Positions 38,451 through 49,730 of a stretch of DNA of 64,000 bases are shown here, piece after piece. Origin of the DNA: Sipunculus nudus (taxonomy: Eukaryota > Annelida > Sipuncula > Golfingiida > Sipunculidae). The notes below the pieces were generated by a model. That model had not been told where the DNA came from, made no database searches, and was given only the letters and a program-made list of their open reading frames with translations. The DNA lies in contig CM049318.1 in assembly GCA_026874595.1 (NCBI GenBank), forward strand, positions 45,242,456-45,306,455, given 5' to 3'. The translations under genes were made by a program, and so were the position numbers. The first letter of the stretch is position 1; every line of letters begins with the position of its first letter.

Positions 38451-41400
38451 GCACAGGTTCTAAATGGACTAATGAATCTTCTAAAACGCTTCTTTCGCAA
38501 TTTAAATCGACCATTTTTGCACAAAACACGATCTTGTATTACGCGAAAACCCATCTGATTTCGGCGAAAACGACGTTTGTAACAGGTGATAAATGGCACA
38601 AAGAAGCTTCTTAAATGCTTCATTCGCAATTAAAATCGGCCATTTTTGCACAAAACACGATCTTGTATTACGCAAAAAACCGAGGTGATTTCGGCAAAAA
38701 CGACGTTTGTAACAGGTTCTAAATGGGCTAATGAAGCTACTAAAACGCTTCTATCGCAATTTAAATCGCCCACTTTGCACAAATCACGATCTTGTATTAC
38801 GCAAAAACCGAGCTGATTTCGGCGAAAACGACGTTTGTAACAGGTTCTAAATTGGCTAATGAAGCTTCTAAAACGCTTCTTTCGCAATTTAAATCGGCAA
38901 TTTTTGCACAAAACACGATCTTGTATTAAGCAAAAACTGAGCTGATTTCGGAGAAAACGACGTTTGTAACAGGTGATAAATGTCCCAATGAAGCTTCTAA
39001 AATGCTTCTTTCGCAATTTAAATCGGCCATTTTTGCACAAAACACGATCTTGTATTACGCAAAAACCGAGCTGATTTCGGCGAAAACGACGTTTGTAACA
39101 GGTTCTAAATCGGCTAATGAAGCTTCTAAAACGCTTCTTTCGCAATTTAAATCGGCCATTTTTGCACAAAACACGATCTTTAATTACGCGAAAACCGAGA
39201 TGATTTCGGCGAAAACGACGTTTGTAACAGGTTGTAAATGAGCTAATGGAGCTTGTAAAACGCTTCATTCGCAATTTAAATCGGCCATTTTGCACAAAAC
39301 ACGATCTTGTATAACGCGAAAACCAAGCTGATTTCGGCGAAAAAGACGTATGTAACAGGTTCTAAATAGGCTAATAAAGGTTCTAAAACGCTTCTTTCGC
39401 AATTTAGATCCGCCATTTTTGCACAAAACACGATCTTGTATTACCCAAAAACTGAGCTGATTTCTGCGAAAACGACGTTTGTAACAGGTGCTAAATGGCC
39501 TGATGAAGCTTCTAAAACGCTTCATTTGCAATTTAAATCGCCCGCTTTTGCACAGGTTCTAAATGGACTAATGAATCTTCTAATACGCTTCTTTCGCAAT
39601 TTAAATCGGCAATTTTTGCACAAAACAGGATCTTGTATTACGCAAAAACCGAGCTGATTTCGGCGAAAACGACGTTTGTAACAGGTGATAAATGGCCCAA
39701 ACAAGCTTCTCAAATGCTTCATTCTCAATTTAAATCGGCCATTTTTGCACAAAACACGATCTTGTATTACGCAAAAACCGAGCTGATTTCGGCAAAAAAC
39801 GACGTTTTTAACTAGTTCTAAAAGGACTAATGAAGCTTCTAAATCGCTTCTTTCGCAATTTAAATCGCCCATTTTTGCACAAAACACGATCTTGTATTAT
39901 GCGAAAACCGAGCTGATTTCGGCGAAAACTACGTTTGTAACAGGTTCTAAATGTGCTAATGAAGCTTCTAAAATGCTTCTTTCGCAATTTAAATCGGCCA
40001 TTTTTGCACAAAACACGATCTTGTATTACGCCAAAAACCGAGCTGATTTCGGCGAAAACGACGTTTGTAACAGGTGATAAATGGCCCAATGAAGCTTCTA
40101 AAACGCTTCATTCCCAATTTAAATCGCCAATTTTTGCACAAAGCACGATCTTGTATTACGCGGAAACCAAGCTGATTTCGGCGAAAACGACGTTTGTAAC
40201 AGCCGATAAATGGCCCACAGAAGCTTCTAAAATGCTTCTTTCGCAATTTAAATCGGCCATTTTTGCACAAAACACGATCTTGTATTACGCAAAAACCGAG
40301 CTGATTTCGGCGAAAACGACGTTTGTAACAGGTTTCAAATCGGCTAATGAAGCTTCTAAAACGCTTTTTTCGCAATTTAAATCGGCCATTTTTGCACAAA
40401 ACACGATCTTTAATTACGCGAAAACCGAGCTGATTTCGGCGAAAACGACGTTTGTAACAGGTTGTAAATGAGCTAATGAAGCTTGTAAAACGCTTCATTC
40501 GCAATTTAAATCAGCCATTTTTGCACAAAACACGATCTTGTATTACGCGAAAACTGAGCTGATTTCGGCGAAAAAGACGTTTGTAACAGGTGATAAATGG
40601 CCTGATGAAGCTTCTAAAACACTTCATTTGCAATTTAAATCGGCCATTTTTGCACAGGTTCTAAATGGACTAATGAATCTTCTAATACGCTTCTTTCGCA
40701 ATTTAAATCGGCCATTTTTGCACAAAACACGATCTTGTATTACGCAAAAACCGAGCTGATTTCGGCGAAATCCTTTGTAACAGGTGATAAATGGCCCAAA
40801 CAAGCTTCTAAAACGCTTCATTCTCAATTTAAATCGGCCATTTTTGCAGAAATTACGATCTTTAATTACGCGAAAACCGAGCTGATTTCGGCAAAAACGA
40901 CGTTTTTAACAAGTTCTAAAAGGACTAATGAAGCTTCTAAATCGCTTCTTTCGCAATTTAAATCGGCCATTTTTGCACAAAACAGGATCTTGTATTATGC
41001 GAAAACCGAGATGATTTCGGCGAAAACGACGTTTGTAACAGGTGATAAATGGCCCACAGAAGCCTCTAAAATGTTTCTTTCGCAATTTAAATCGGCCATT
41101 TTTGCACAAAACACGATCTTGTATTACGCATAAAACCGAGCTGATTTCTGCGAAAACGACGTTTGTTACAGGTGCTAAATGGCCTGATGAAGCTTCTAAA
41201 AACACTTCATTTGCAATTTAAATCGGCCATTTTTGCACAGGTTCAAAATGGACTAATGAATCTTCTAATACGCTTCTTTCGCAATTTAAATCGGCCATTT
41301 TTGCACAAAACACGATCTTGTATTACGCAAAAACCGAGCTGATTTCGGCGAAAACGACGTTTGTAACAGGTTCTAAATCGGCTAATGAAGCTTCTAAAAC

Positions 41401-44340
41401 ACTTTTTTCGCAATTTAAATCGGCCATTTTTGCACAAAACACGATCTTGTATTACCCAAAAACTGAGCTGATTTCTGCGAAAACGACATTTGTAACAGGT
41501 GCTAAATGGCCTGATGAAGCTTCTAAAACGTTTCATTTGCAATTTAAATCGGCCATTTTTGCACAGGTTCTAAATGGACTAATGCATCTTCTAATACGCT
41601 TCTTTCGCAATTTAAATCGCCCATTTTTGCACAAAACACGATCTTGTATTACGCGAAAACCGAGCTGATTTCGGCGAAAACGACGTTTGTAAAAGGGTCT
41701 AAATGGCCTAATGAAGCTTCTAAAACGCTTCTTTCGCAATTTAAATCGGCCATTTTTGCACAAAACACGATCTTGTATTACGCGAAAACCGAGCTGATTT
41801 CGGCGAAAACGACGTTTGTAAAAGGGTCTAAATGGCCTAATGAAGCTTCTAAAACGCTTCTTTCGCAATTTAAATCGGCCATTTTTGCACAAAACACGAT
41901 CTTGTATTACGCGAAAACCGAGCTGATTTCGGCGAAAACGTCGTTTGTAACAGGGTCTAAATGGCCTAATGAAGCTTCTAAAACGCTTCTTTCGCAATTT
42001 AAATCGGCCATTTTTGCACAAACCACGATCTTGTATTACGCGAAAACCGAGCTGATTTCGGCGAAAACGACGTTTGTAACAGGGTCTAAATGGCCTAATG
42101 AAGCTTCTAAAACGCTTCTTTCGCAATTTAAATCGGCCATTTTTGCACAAAACACGATCTTGTATTACGCGAAAACCGAGCTGATTTCGGCGAAAACGAC
42201 GTTTGTAACAGGGTCTTAATGGCCTAATGAAGCTTCTAAAACGCTTCTGTCGCAATTTAAATCGGCCATTTTTGCACAAAACACGATCTTGTATTACGCG
42301 AAAACCGAGCTGATTTCGGCGAAAACGACGTTTGTAACAGGGTCTAAATGGCCTAATGAAGCTTCTAAAACGCTTCTTTCGCAATTTAAATCGGCCATTT
42401 TTGCACAAAACACGATCTTGTATTACGCGAAAACCGAGCTGATTTCGGCGAAAACGACGTTTGTAACAGGGTCTAAATGGCCTAATGAAGCTTCTAAAAC
42501 GCTTCTTTCGCAATTTAAATCGGCCATTTTTGCACAGGTTCTAAATGGACTAATGCATCTTCTAATACGCTTCTTTCGCAATTTAAATCGGCCATTTTTG
42601 CACAAAACACGATCTTGTATTACGCAAAAACCGAGCTGATTTCGGCGAAAACGACGTTTGTAACAGGTTCTAAATCGGCTAATGAAGCTTCTAAAACGCT
42701 TTTTTCGCAATTTAAATCGGCCATTTTTGCACAAAACACGATCTTGTATTACGCGAAAACCGAGCTGATTTCGGCGAAAACGACGTTTGTAACAGGTGGT
42801 AAATGGCCTGATGAAGCTTCTAAAACACTTCATTTGCAATTTAAATCGGCCATTTTTGCACAGGTTCTAAATGGACTAATGAATCTTCTAAAACGCTTCT
42901 TTCGCAATTTAAATCGGCCATTTTTGCACAAAACACGATCTTGTATTACGCAAAAACCGAGCTGATTTCGGCGAAATCCTTTGTAACAGGTGATAAATGG
43001 CCCAAACAAGCTTCTAAAACGCTTCATTCTTAATTTAAATCGGCCATTTTTGCAGAAATTACGATCTTTAATTACGCAAAAACCGAGCTGATTTCGGCAA
43101 AAACGACGTTTTTAACAAGTTCTAAAAGGACTAATGAAGCTTCTAAATCGCTTCTTTCGCAATTTAAATCGGCCATTTTTGCACAAAACACGATCTTGTA
43201 TTATGCGAAAACCGAGCTGATTTCGGCGAAAACTACGTTTGTATCAGGTTCTAAATGTGCTAATGAAGCTTCTAAAATGCTTCTTTTGCAATTTAAATCG
43301 GCCATTTTTGCACAAAACACGATCTTGTATTACGCGAAAACCGAGCTGATTTCGGCGAAAACGACGTTTGTAACAGGAGATAAATGGCCCAAAGAAGCTT
43401 CTAAAACGCTTCATTCCCAATTTAAATCGCCAATTTTTCCACAAAGCACGATCTTGTAATACGCGGAAACCGAGCTGATTTCGGCGAAAACGACGTTTGT
43501 AACAGGTGATAAATGGCCCACAGAAGCCTCTAAAATGCTTCTTTCGCAATTTAAATCGGCCATTTTTGCACAAAACACGATCTTGTATTACGCATAAAAC
43601 CGAGCTGATTTCAGCGAAAACGACGTTTGTGACAGGTGCTAAATGGCCTGATGAAGCTTCTAAAACACTTCATTTGCAATTTAAATCGGCCAATTTTTGC
43701 ACAGGTTCTAAATGGACTAATGAATCTTCTAATACGCTTCTTTCGCAATTTAAATCGGCCATTTTTGCACAAAACACGATCTTGTATTACGCAAAAACCG
43801 AGCTGATTACGGCGAAAACGACGTTTGTAACAGGTTCTAATTCGGCTAATGAAGCTTCTAAAACGCTTTTTTCGCAATTTAAATCGGCCATTTTTGCACA
43901 AAACACGATCTTTAATTACGCGAAAACCGAGCTGATTTCGGCGAAAACGACGTTTGTAACAGGTTGTAAATGAGCTAATGGAGCTTGTAAAACGCTTCAT
44001 TCGCAATTTAAATCGGCCATTTTTGCACAAAACACGATCTTGTATAACGCGAAAACCAAGCTGATTTCGGCGAAAAAGACGTTTGTAACAGGTTCTAAAT
44101 AGGCTAATAAAGGTTCTAAAACGCTTCTTTCGCAATTTAGATCCGCCATTTTTGCACAAAACACGATCTTGTATTACCCAAAAACTAAGCTGATTTCTGC
44201 GAAAACGACGTTTGTAACAGGTGCTAAATGGCCTGATGAAGCTTCTAAAACGCTTCATTTGCAATTTAAATCGCCCACTTTGCACAGGTTCTAAATGGAC
44301 TAATGAATCTTCTAATACGCTTCTTTCGCAATTTAAATCG
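37290..44340 (+). repeat. 68-bp short monomers within the 129-bp array
   Basis: Short monomers arise by loss of 61 bp between GCACA and GGTTCT, joining TTTTTGCACA directly to GGTTCTAAATGGAC. Both ends of the lost piece carry ACA, so a microhomology deletion is likely. Copies start near 37290, 37617, 38457, 39554, 40658, 41239, 41566, 42537, 42862, 43702 and 44287, plus 12829, 13158 and 13998 in the earlier segment. They occur only in the diverged sub-family. The 61-bp loss shifts the satellite frame. Confidence 0.85.
41640..43690 (+). repeat. Higher-order repeat block B, copy 2
   Basis: Partner of 36390-38450 at an offset of 5247 bp. A further duplicated piece, about 39000-39930, recurs at about 43740-44660 with a different offset (4732 bp). 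Duplications of several sizes therefore overlap in this part of the array. Confidence 0.78.
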
Positions 44341-44663
44341 GCAATTTTTGCACAAAACAGGATCTTGTATTACGCAAAAACCGAGCTGATTTCGGCGAAA
44401 ACGACGTTTGTAACAGGTGATAAATGGCCCAAACAAGCTTCTCAAACGCTTCATTCTCAATTTAAATCGGCCATTTTTGCAGAAAACACGATCTTTAATT
44501 ACGCGAAAACCGAGCTGATTTCGGCAAAAACGACGTTTTTAACTAGTTCTAAAAGGACTAATGAAGCTTCTAAATCGCTTCTTTCGCAATTTAAATCGCC
44601 CATTTTTGCACAAAACACGATCTTGTATTATGCGAAAACCGAGCTGATTTCGGCGAAAACTAC

Positions 44664-44735
44664 CCAGTCAAGACGTGAGCTAACGGTGATATCACTGTGA
44701 AATCACACAAAACTCACATGGTGAGCTCACAACAG
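44664..44735 (+). other. Lead-in sequence of the second satellite
   Basis: The 129-bp monomer stops at ...GAAAACTAC. The next ~70 bp resemble the second satellite in motif content (GTGAGCT, GTGATATCAC, GGTGAGCTCAC) but do not fit its monomer. Then regular monomers start. This may be the edge of a mobile unit that carried the tandem repeats in, or a decayed terminal monomer. Confidence 0.5.
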
Positions 44736-47700
44736 TGAGCTCCTGATGACCTCACTGTGACCTCACGTTGTGATATATCATATTGTGACGCCACTGTGAT
44801 GTCACTGTGAGGTCACCATACACTCAAATACATATGGCTAAAAAGGCAAAGAAATGTAATACAAGAATAATGCGCTATAAAATTCAATATGTTTAATTGC
44901 ATACTACAATTTTTATGCAATCTGATCAACATCTGAATAAACAGTCCCAGTGAGCTCTCGATGACCTCACTGTGACCTCACGTTGTGATATATCATATTG
45001 TGACACCACTGTGATGTAACTGTGAGGTCACCATACACTCGCATGTAAATGGCTAAAAAGGCAAAGAAATGTAATACAAGAATAATGCGCTATAATATTT
45101 AATGTGTTTTATTACATGCTACAATTTTTATGAAGTCTGATCAACATCTGAATAAACAGTCACAGTGAGCCCTCGATGACCTCGCTGTGACCTCACGTTG
45201 TGATATATCATATTGTGACGCCGCTGTGATGTCACTGTGAGGTCACCATACACTCACATGCATATGGCTAAAAAGGCAAAGAAATGTAATACAAGAATAA
45301 TGCGCTATAAAATTCAATGTGTTTAATTGCATACTACAATTTTTATGCAATCTGATCAACATCTGAATAAACAGTCCCAGTGAGCTCCGGATGACCTCAC
45401 TGTGACCTCACGTTGTGATATATCATATTGTGACACCACTGTGATGTAACTGTGAGGTCACCATACACTCGCATGTAAATGGCTAAAAAGGCAAAGAAAT
45501 GTAATACAAGAATAATGCGCTATAAAATTTAATGTGTTTTATTACATGCTACAATTTTTATGAAGTCTAATCAACATCTAAATAAACAGTCACAGTGAGC
45601 CCTCGATGACCTCACTGTGACCTCACGTTGTGATATATCATATTGTGACACCACTGTGATGTAACTGTGAGGTCACCATACACTCACATACATATGGCTA
45701 AAAAGGCCAAGAAATGTAGCACTAGAATAATAAATGATATAAAATTTAATGTGTTTTATTGCATACAATAATTTTAATGCAATCTGATCAACATCTAAAT
45801 TAACAGTCCCAGTGAGCCCTCGATGACCTCACTGTGACCTCACGTTGTGATATATCATATTGTGACGCCGCTGTGATGTCACTGTGAGGTCACCATACAC
45901 TCACATGCATATGGCTGAAAAGCGGAGAAATGTAATACAAGAATAATGCTCTATAAAATTCAATGTGTTTTATTACATGCTACAATTTTTATGCAGTCTG
46001 ATCAACATCTAAATGAACAGTCCCAGTGAGCTCCTGACGATCTCACTGTGACCTCACGTTGTGATATATCATATTGTGACGCCGCTGTGATGTCACTGTG
46101 AGGTCAACATACACTTACATGTAAATGGCTAAAATTTAGGCAAAGAAATGTAATACAAGAATAATGCGCTACAAAATTTAATGTGTTTTATTACATGTTA
46201 CAATTTTTTTGCAGTCTGATCAACATCTAAATAAACCGAGTCACAGTGAGCTCCTGATGACCTCACTGTGACGTCATGTTGTGATATATCATATTGTGAC
46301 GCGGCTGTGATGTCACTGTGAGGTCAACATACACTCACATGTTAATGGCAGAAATTTAGGCAAAGTAATGTAATACAAGAATAATGCGCTATAAAATTTA
46401 ATGTGTTTTATTACATGTACAATTTTTATGCAGTCTGGTCAACATCTAAATAACAGTCAAAGTGAGCCCTCGATGACCTCACTGTGACCTCACGTTGTGA
46501 TATATCATATTGTGACGCCGCTGTGATGTCGCTGTGAGGTCACCATACACTGACACGCATATGTCTAAAAGGGCCAAGAAATGTAGCACTAGAATAATAA
46601 ATGATATAAAATTTAATGTGTTTTATTGCATACTATAATTTTTATGCAATCTGATCAACATCTAAATAAACAGTCACAGTGAGCTCTCGATGATCTCACT
46701 GTGACCTCATGTTGTGATATATCATATTGCGACACCACTGTGATGTCGCTGTGAGGTCACCATACACTGACACACATATGGCTAAAAGGGCCAAGAAATG
46801 TAGCACTAGATCGTATTATAAATGATATAAAATTTAATGTGTTTTATTGCATACAATAATTTTTATGCAATCTGATCAACATCTAAATTAACAGTCACAG
46901 TGAGCTCTCGATGACCTCACTGTGACCTCATGTTGTGATATATCATATTGTGACACCGCTTTGATGTCACTGTGAGGTCACCATACACTCACACGCATAT
47001 GGCTGAAACAACCAAGAAATGTAACACTAGAATAATAAATGATATAAAATATAATGTGTTTTATTGCATTCTATAATTTTTATGCAATCTGATCAACATC
47101 TAAATAAACAGTCACAGTGAGCTCCTGATGACCTCACTGTGACGTCATGTTGTGATATATCATATTGTGACGCGGCTGTGATGTCACTGTGAGGTCAACA
47201 TACACTCACATGTTAATGGCAGAAATTTAGGCAAAGTAATGTAATACAAGAATAATGCGCTATAAAATTTAATGTGTTTTATTACATGTTACAATTTTTA
47301 TGCAGTCTGATCAACATCTAAATAACAGTCAAAGTGAGCCCTCGATGACCTCACTGTGACCTCACGTTGTGATATATCATATTGTGACGCCGCTGTGATG
47401 TCGCTGTGAGGTCACCATACACTGACACGCATATGTCTAAAAGGGCCAAGAAATGTAGCACTAGAATAATAAATGATATAAAATTTAATGTGTTTTATTG
47501 CATACTATAATTTTTATGCAATCTGATCAACATCTAAATAAACAGTCACAGTGAGCTCTCGATGATCTCACTGTGACTCATGTTGTGATATATCATATTG
47601 CGACACCACTGTGATGTCGCTGTGAGGTCACCATACACTGACACACATATGGCTAAAAGGGCCAAGAAATGTAGCACTAGATCGTATTATAAATGATATA

Positions 47701-48870
47701 AAATTTAATGTGTTTTATTGCATACAATAATTTTTATGCAATCTGATCAACATCTAAATTAACAGTCACAGTGAGCTCTCAATGACCTCACTGTGACCTC
47801 ATGTTGTGATATATCATATTGTGACACCGCTTTGATGTCACTGTGAGGTCACCATACACTCACACGCATATGGCTGAAACAACCAAGAAATGTAACACTA
47901 GAATAATAAATGATATAAAATATAATGTGTTTTATTGCATTCTATAATTTTTATGCAATCTGATCAACATCTAAATAAACAGTCACAGTGAGCTCTCGCT
48001 GACCTCACTGTGACCTCATGTTGTGATATATCATATTGTGACACCACTGTGATGTCACTGTGAGGTCACCATACACTCACATGTAAAAGGCTAAAAAGCA
48101 AAGAAATGTAATACAAGAATAATGTGCTATAAAATTTATTGTGTTTTATTACATGTTACAATTTTTATGCAGTCTGATCAACATCTAAATAACAGTCAAA
48201 GTGAGCCCTCGATGACCTCACTGTGACCTCACGTTGTGATATATCATATTGTGACGCCGCTGTGATGTCGCTGTGAGGTCACCATACACTGACACGCATA
48301 TGTCTAAAAGGGCCAAGAAATGTAGCACTAGAATAATAAATGATATAAAATTTAATGTGTTTTATTGCATACTATTATTTTATGCAATCTGATCAACATC
48401 TAAATAAACAGTCGCAGTGAGCTCTCGATGATCTCACTGTGACCTCATGTTGTGATATATCATATTGCGACACCACTGTGATGTCGCTGTGAGGTCACCA
48501 TACACTGACACACATATGGCTAAAAGGGCCAAGAAATGTAGCACTAGATCGTATTATAAATGATATAAAATTTAATGTGTTTTATTGCATACAATAATTT
48601 TTATGCAATCTGATCAACATCTAAATTAACAGTCACAGTGAGCTCTCGATGACCTCACTGTGACCTCATGTTGTGATATATCATATTGTGACACCGCTTT
48701 GATGTCACTGTGAGGTCACCATACACTCACACGCATATGGCTGAAACAACCAAGAAATGTAACACTAGAATAATAAATGATATAAAATATAATGTGTTTT
48801 ATTGCATTCTATAATTTTTATGCAATCTGATCAACATCTAAATAAACAGTCACAGTGAGCTCCTGATGAC
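44736..48870 (+). repeat. ~216-bp satellite array, twenty monomers
   Basis: The marker GATATATCATATTG recurs at 44772, 44987, 45202, 45417, 45632, 45849, 46063, 46283, 46499, 46716, 46937, 47154, 47371, 47587, 47808, 48025, 48238, 48454 and 48675, so the spacing is 213-221 bp. Each monomer has two halves. One is a dyad region: TGACCTCACTGTGACCTCAC, then the palindrome TGATATATCA, then CTGTGATGTCACTGTGAGG with TCA. The other is an AT-rich half with ACATCTAAATAAACAGTC. The dyad arms match over about 20 bp, so each monomer could form a hairpin. It shows no similarity to the 129-bp satellite. Confidence 0.96.
46230..48870 (+). repeat. Four-monomer higher-order repeat in the 216-bp satellite
   Basis: Monomers marked at 46283, 46499, 46716 and 46937 match, in order, those at 47154, 47371, 47587 and 47808 (offsets 871, 872, 871, 871). 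The last three recur at 48238, 48454 and 48675 (offset 867). Shared markers include AGCACTAGATCGTATTATAA in the third type and GCTGAAACAACCAAG in the fourth. The monomer at 48025 is of another type. The first part of the array shows a weaker two-monomer alternation (430 bp). Confidence 0.88.
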
Positions 48871-49058
48871 CTTCTAAAATGCTTCATTCGCAATTTAAAT
48901 CGGTCATTTTTGCACAAAACACGATCTTGTATTACGCAAAAACCGAGCTGATTTCGGCGAAAACGACGTTTGTAACAGGTTCTAAATGGGCTGATGAAGT
49001 TTCTAAAACGCTTCTTTCGCAATTTAAATCGGCCATTTTTTCACAAAACACGATCTTT
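48871..49058 (+). repeat. Residual 129-bp satellite right of the 216-bp array
   Basis: About one and a half forward monomers of the 129-bp satellite resume at CTTCTAAAATGC and end near ACGATCTTTT. They belong to the diverged sub-family (GCAAAAACC, GGTTCTAAATGGGC), like the last monomers left of 44663. Relative to an uninterrupted monomer, about 32 bp between GAAAACTAC and CTTCTAAAA are missing. The 216-bp satellite is thus embedded in the first array. Confidence 0.9.
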
Positions 49059-49386
49059 TGCTTAAATACATCTTCTCAGATGTCAAAAGGATTAAATGAC
49101 CTTTTTCACTTGCGCAGTGACCCTAACGACCTCGCGTTGGCTTCAGTCGCTGGTCCCAACGAAATCCAGGCTTTAGAAGGGGGCCGGCGTAGTTTGTGTT
49201 TAAAGCAAGTAGAATTAATTTCCTGGCATGTTTTGGCGGGTGGTGGGGGGTGTAATAAGTTGTGTGTTTAAAGCAAGTGAGATCAGTATCATGGCATTGT
49301 TTGGCATGGGTTTTAGTCATAAATATTATAAACTTAGGAATTGTGGCATAGCCCTGGTTGACCGACCCTGATTTTAATTAGCTAGG
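49059..49386. other. Unassigned spacer right of the satellites
   Basis: No gene was recognised. The motif TGTGTTTAAAGCAAGT occurs twice (about 49196 and 49262). The two copies are followed by related text (AGAATTAATTTCCTGGCAT and GAGATCAGTATCATGGCAT), suggesting a ~66-bp local duplication. It may be part of the LTR of the downstream element or unrelated flank. Confidence 0.45.
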
Positions 49387-49511
49387 TGTGACATGGCGTA
49401 TAATTACTCTCTCTCTCTCTCTCTCGCTCTCTCTCAGAAACTAATACAAGTAGTTTCGTATAATGCTGATAATGATTTTTACTAAGCTAGGTGTGACATA
49501 GGGTATACTTT

Positions 49512-49551
<40 letters not shown>

Positions 49552-49597
49552 GTAACAAAATTTTAAGCCCGTCACGATTAGGTGATCTGTTCTTACA
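49387..49597 (+). mobile_element. Probable end of a 5' LTR or leader with duplicated TGTGACAT...(CT)n units
   Basis: The stretch begins TGTGACATGG and ends ...TTCTTACA seven bases before the primer-binding site, so its edges fit an LTR (TG...CA). It contains a ~105-bp internal duplication: AGCTAGGTGTGACAT plus a CT microsatellite at about 49381-49435 and again at about 49486-49550. An LTR of 106 or 211 bp would be short, so the left boundary is uncertain. The matching 3' LTR was not found because the element is truncated. Confidence 0.45.
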
Positions 49598-49603
49598 TAA
49601 AAT

Positions 49604-49621
49604 TGGGGGCTCGTCCGGGAT
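49604..49621 (+). promoter_or_regulatory. Primer-binding site, tRNA-Pro type
   Basis: TGGGGGCTCGTCCGGGAT is an uninterrupted 18-base sequence that I recognise as the complement of the 3' end of tRNA-Pro including CCA, the same site used by murine leukaemia-type retroviruses. It lies 6 bases after a CA that would end the LTR and 109 bases before the gag ATG. That is the expected place for priming minus-strand synthesis. Confidence 0.88.
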
Positions 49622-49730
49622 GCTTAATATTTCTGAAACTTTTAAGGCCTTGAAGTAGACACATTGTTTACAATACATTGTTTACAAGATTTTATCTAAA
49701 TGATTTTTTTTATTGTTTTAACATTTTAAC

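Larger units (their letters stand above)
7678..44663 (+). repeat. 129-bp satellite array, main forward block
   Basis: Roughly 285 forward copies of the 129-bp monomer. Three textures are visible. 7678-8827 and about 23080-36990 are highly homogeneous. 8828-23080 contains many 1-bp homopolymer-length changes. About 12829-14700 and 36990-44663 consist of a diverged sub-family with GCAAAAACC in place of GCGAAAACC, GGTTCTAAAT or GGTGATAAAT in place of GGGTCTAAAT, and interspersed 68-bp short monomers. The array ends abruptly at 44663, where a different satellite begins. Shared variants recur at fixed spacings, showing that duplications have been many monomers long. Confidence 0.97.

Noticed and set aside
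1-44663. CRISPR-like direct repeats
   Set aside because: The repeats are contiguous 129-bp monomers without unique spacers, in a eukaryotic context.
1-44663. CENP-B box in the 129-bp monomer
   Set aside because: No match to the NTTCG-N4-A-N2-CGGGN pattern was seen in the consensus.
49604-49621. Possibility of an endogenous retrovirus because the primer site is of the murine leukaemia type
   Set aside because: The gag and protease motifs are of a Gypsy-class invertebrate/fish type and no envelope is visible. A shared tRNA-Pro site alone is not evidence of a retrovirus.
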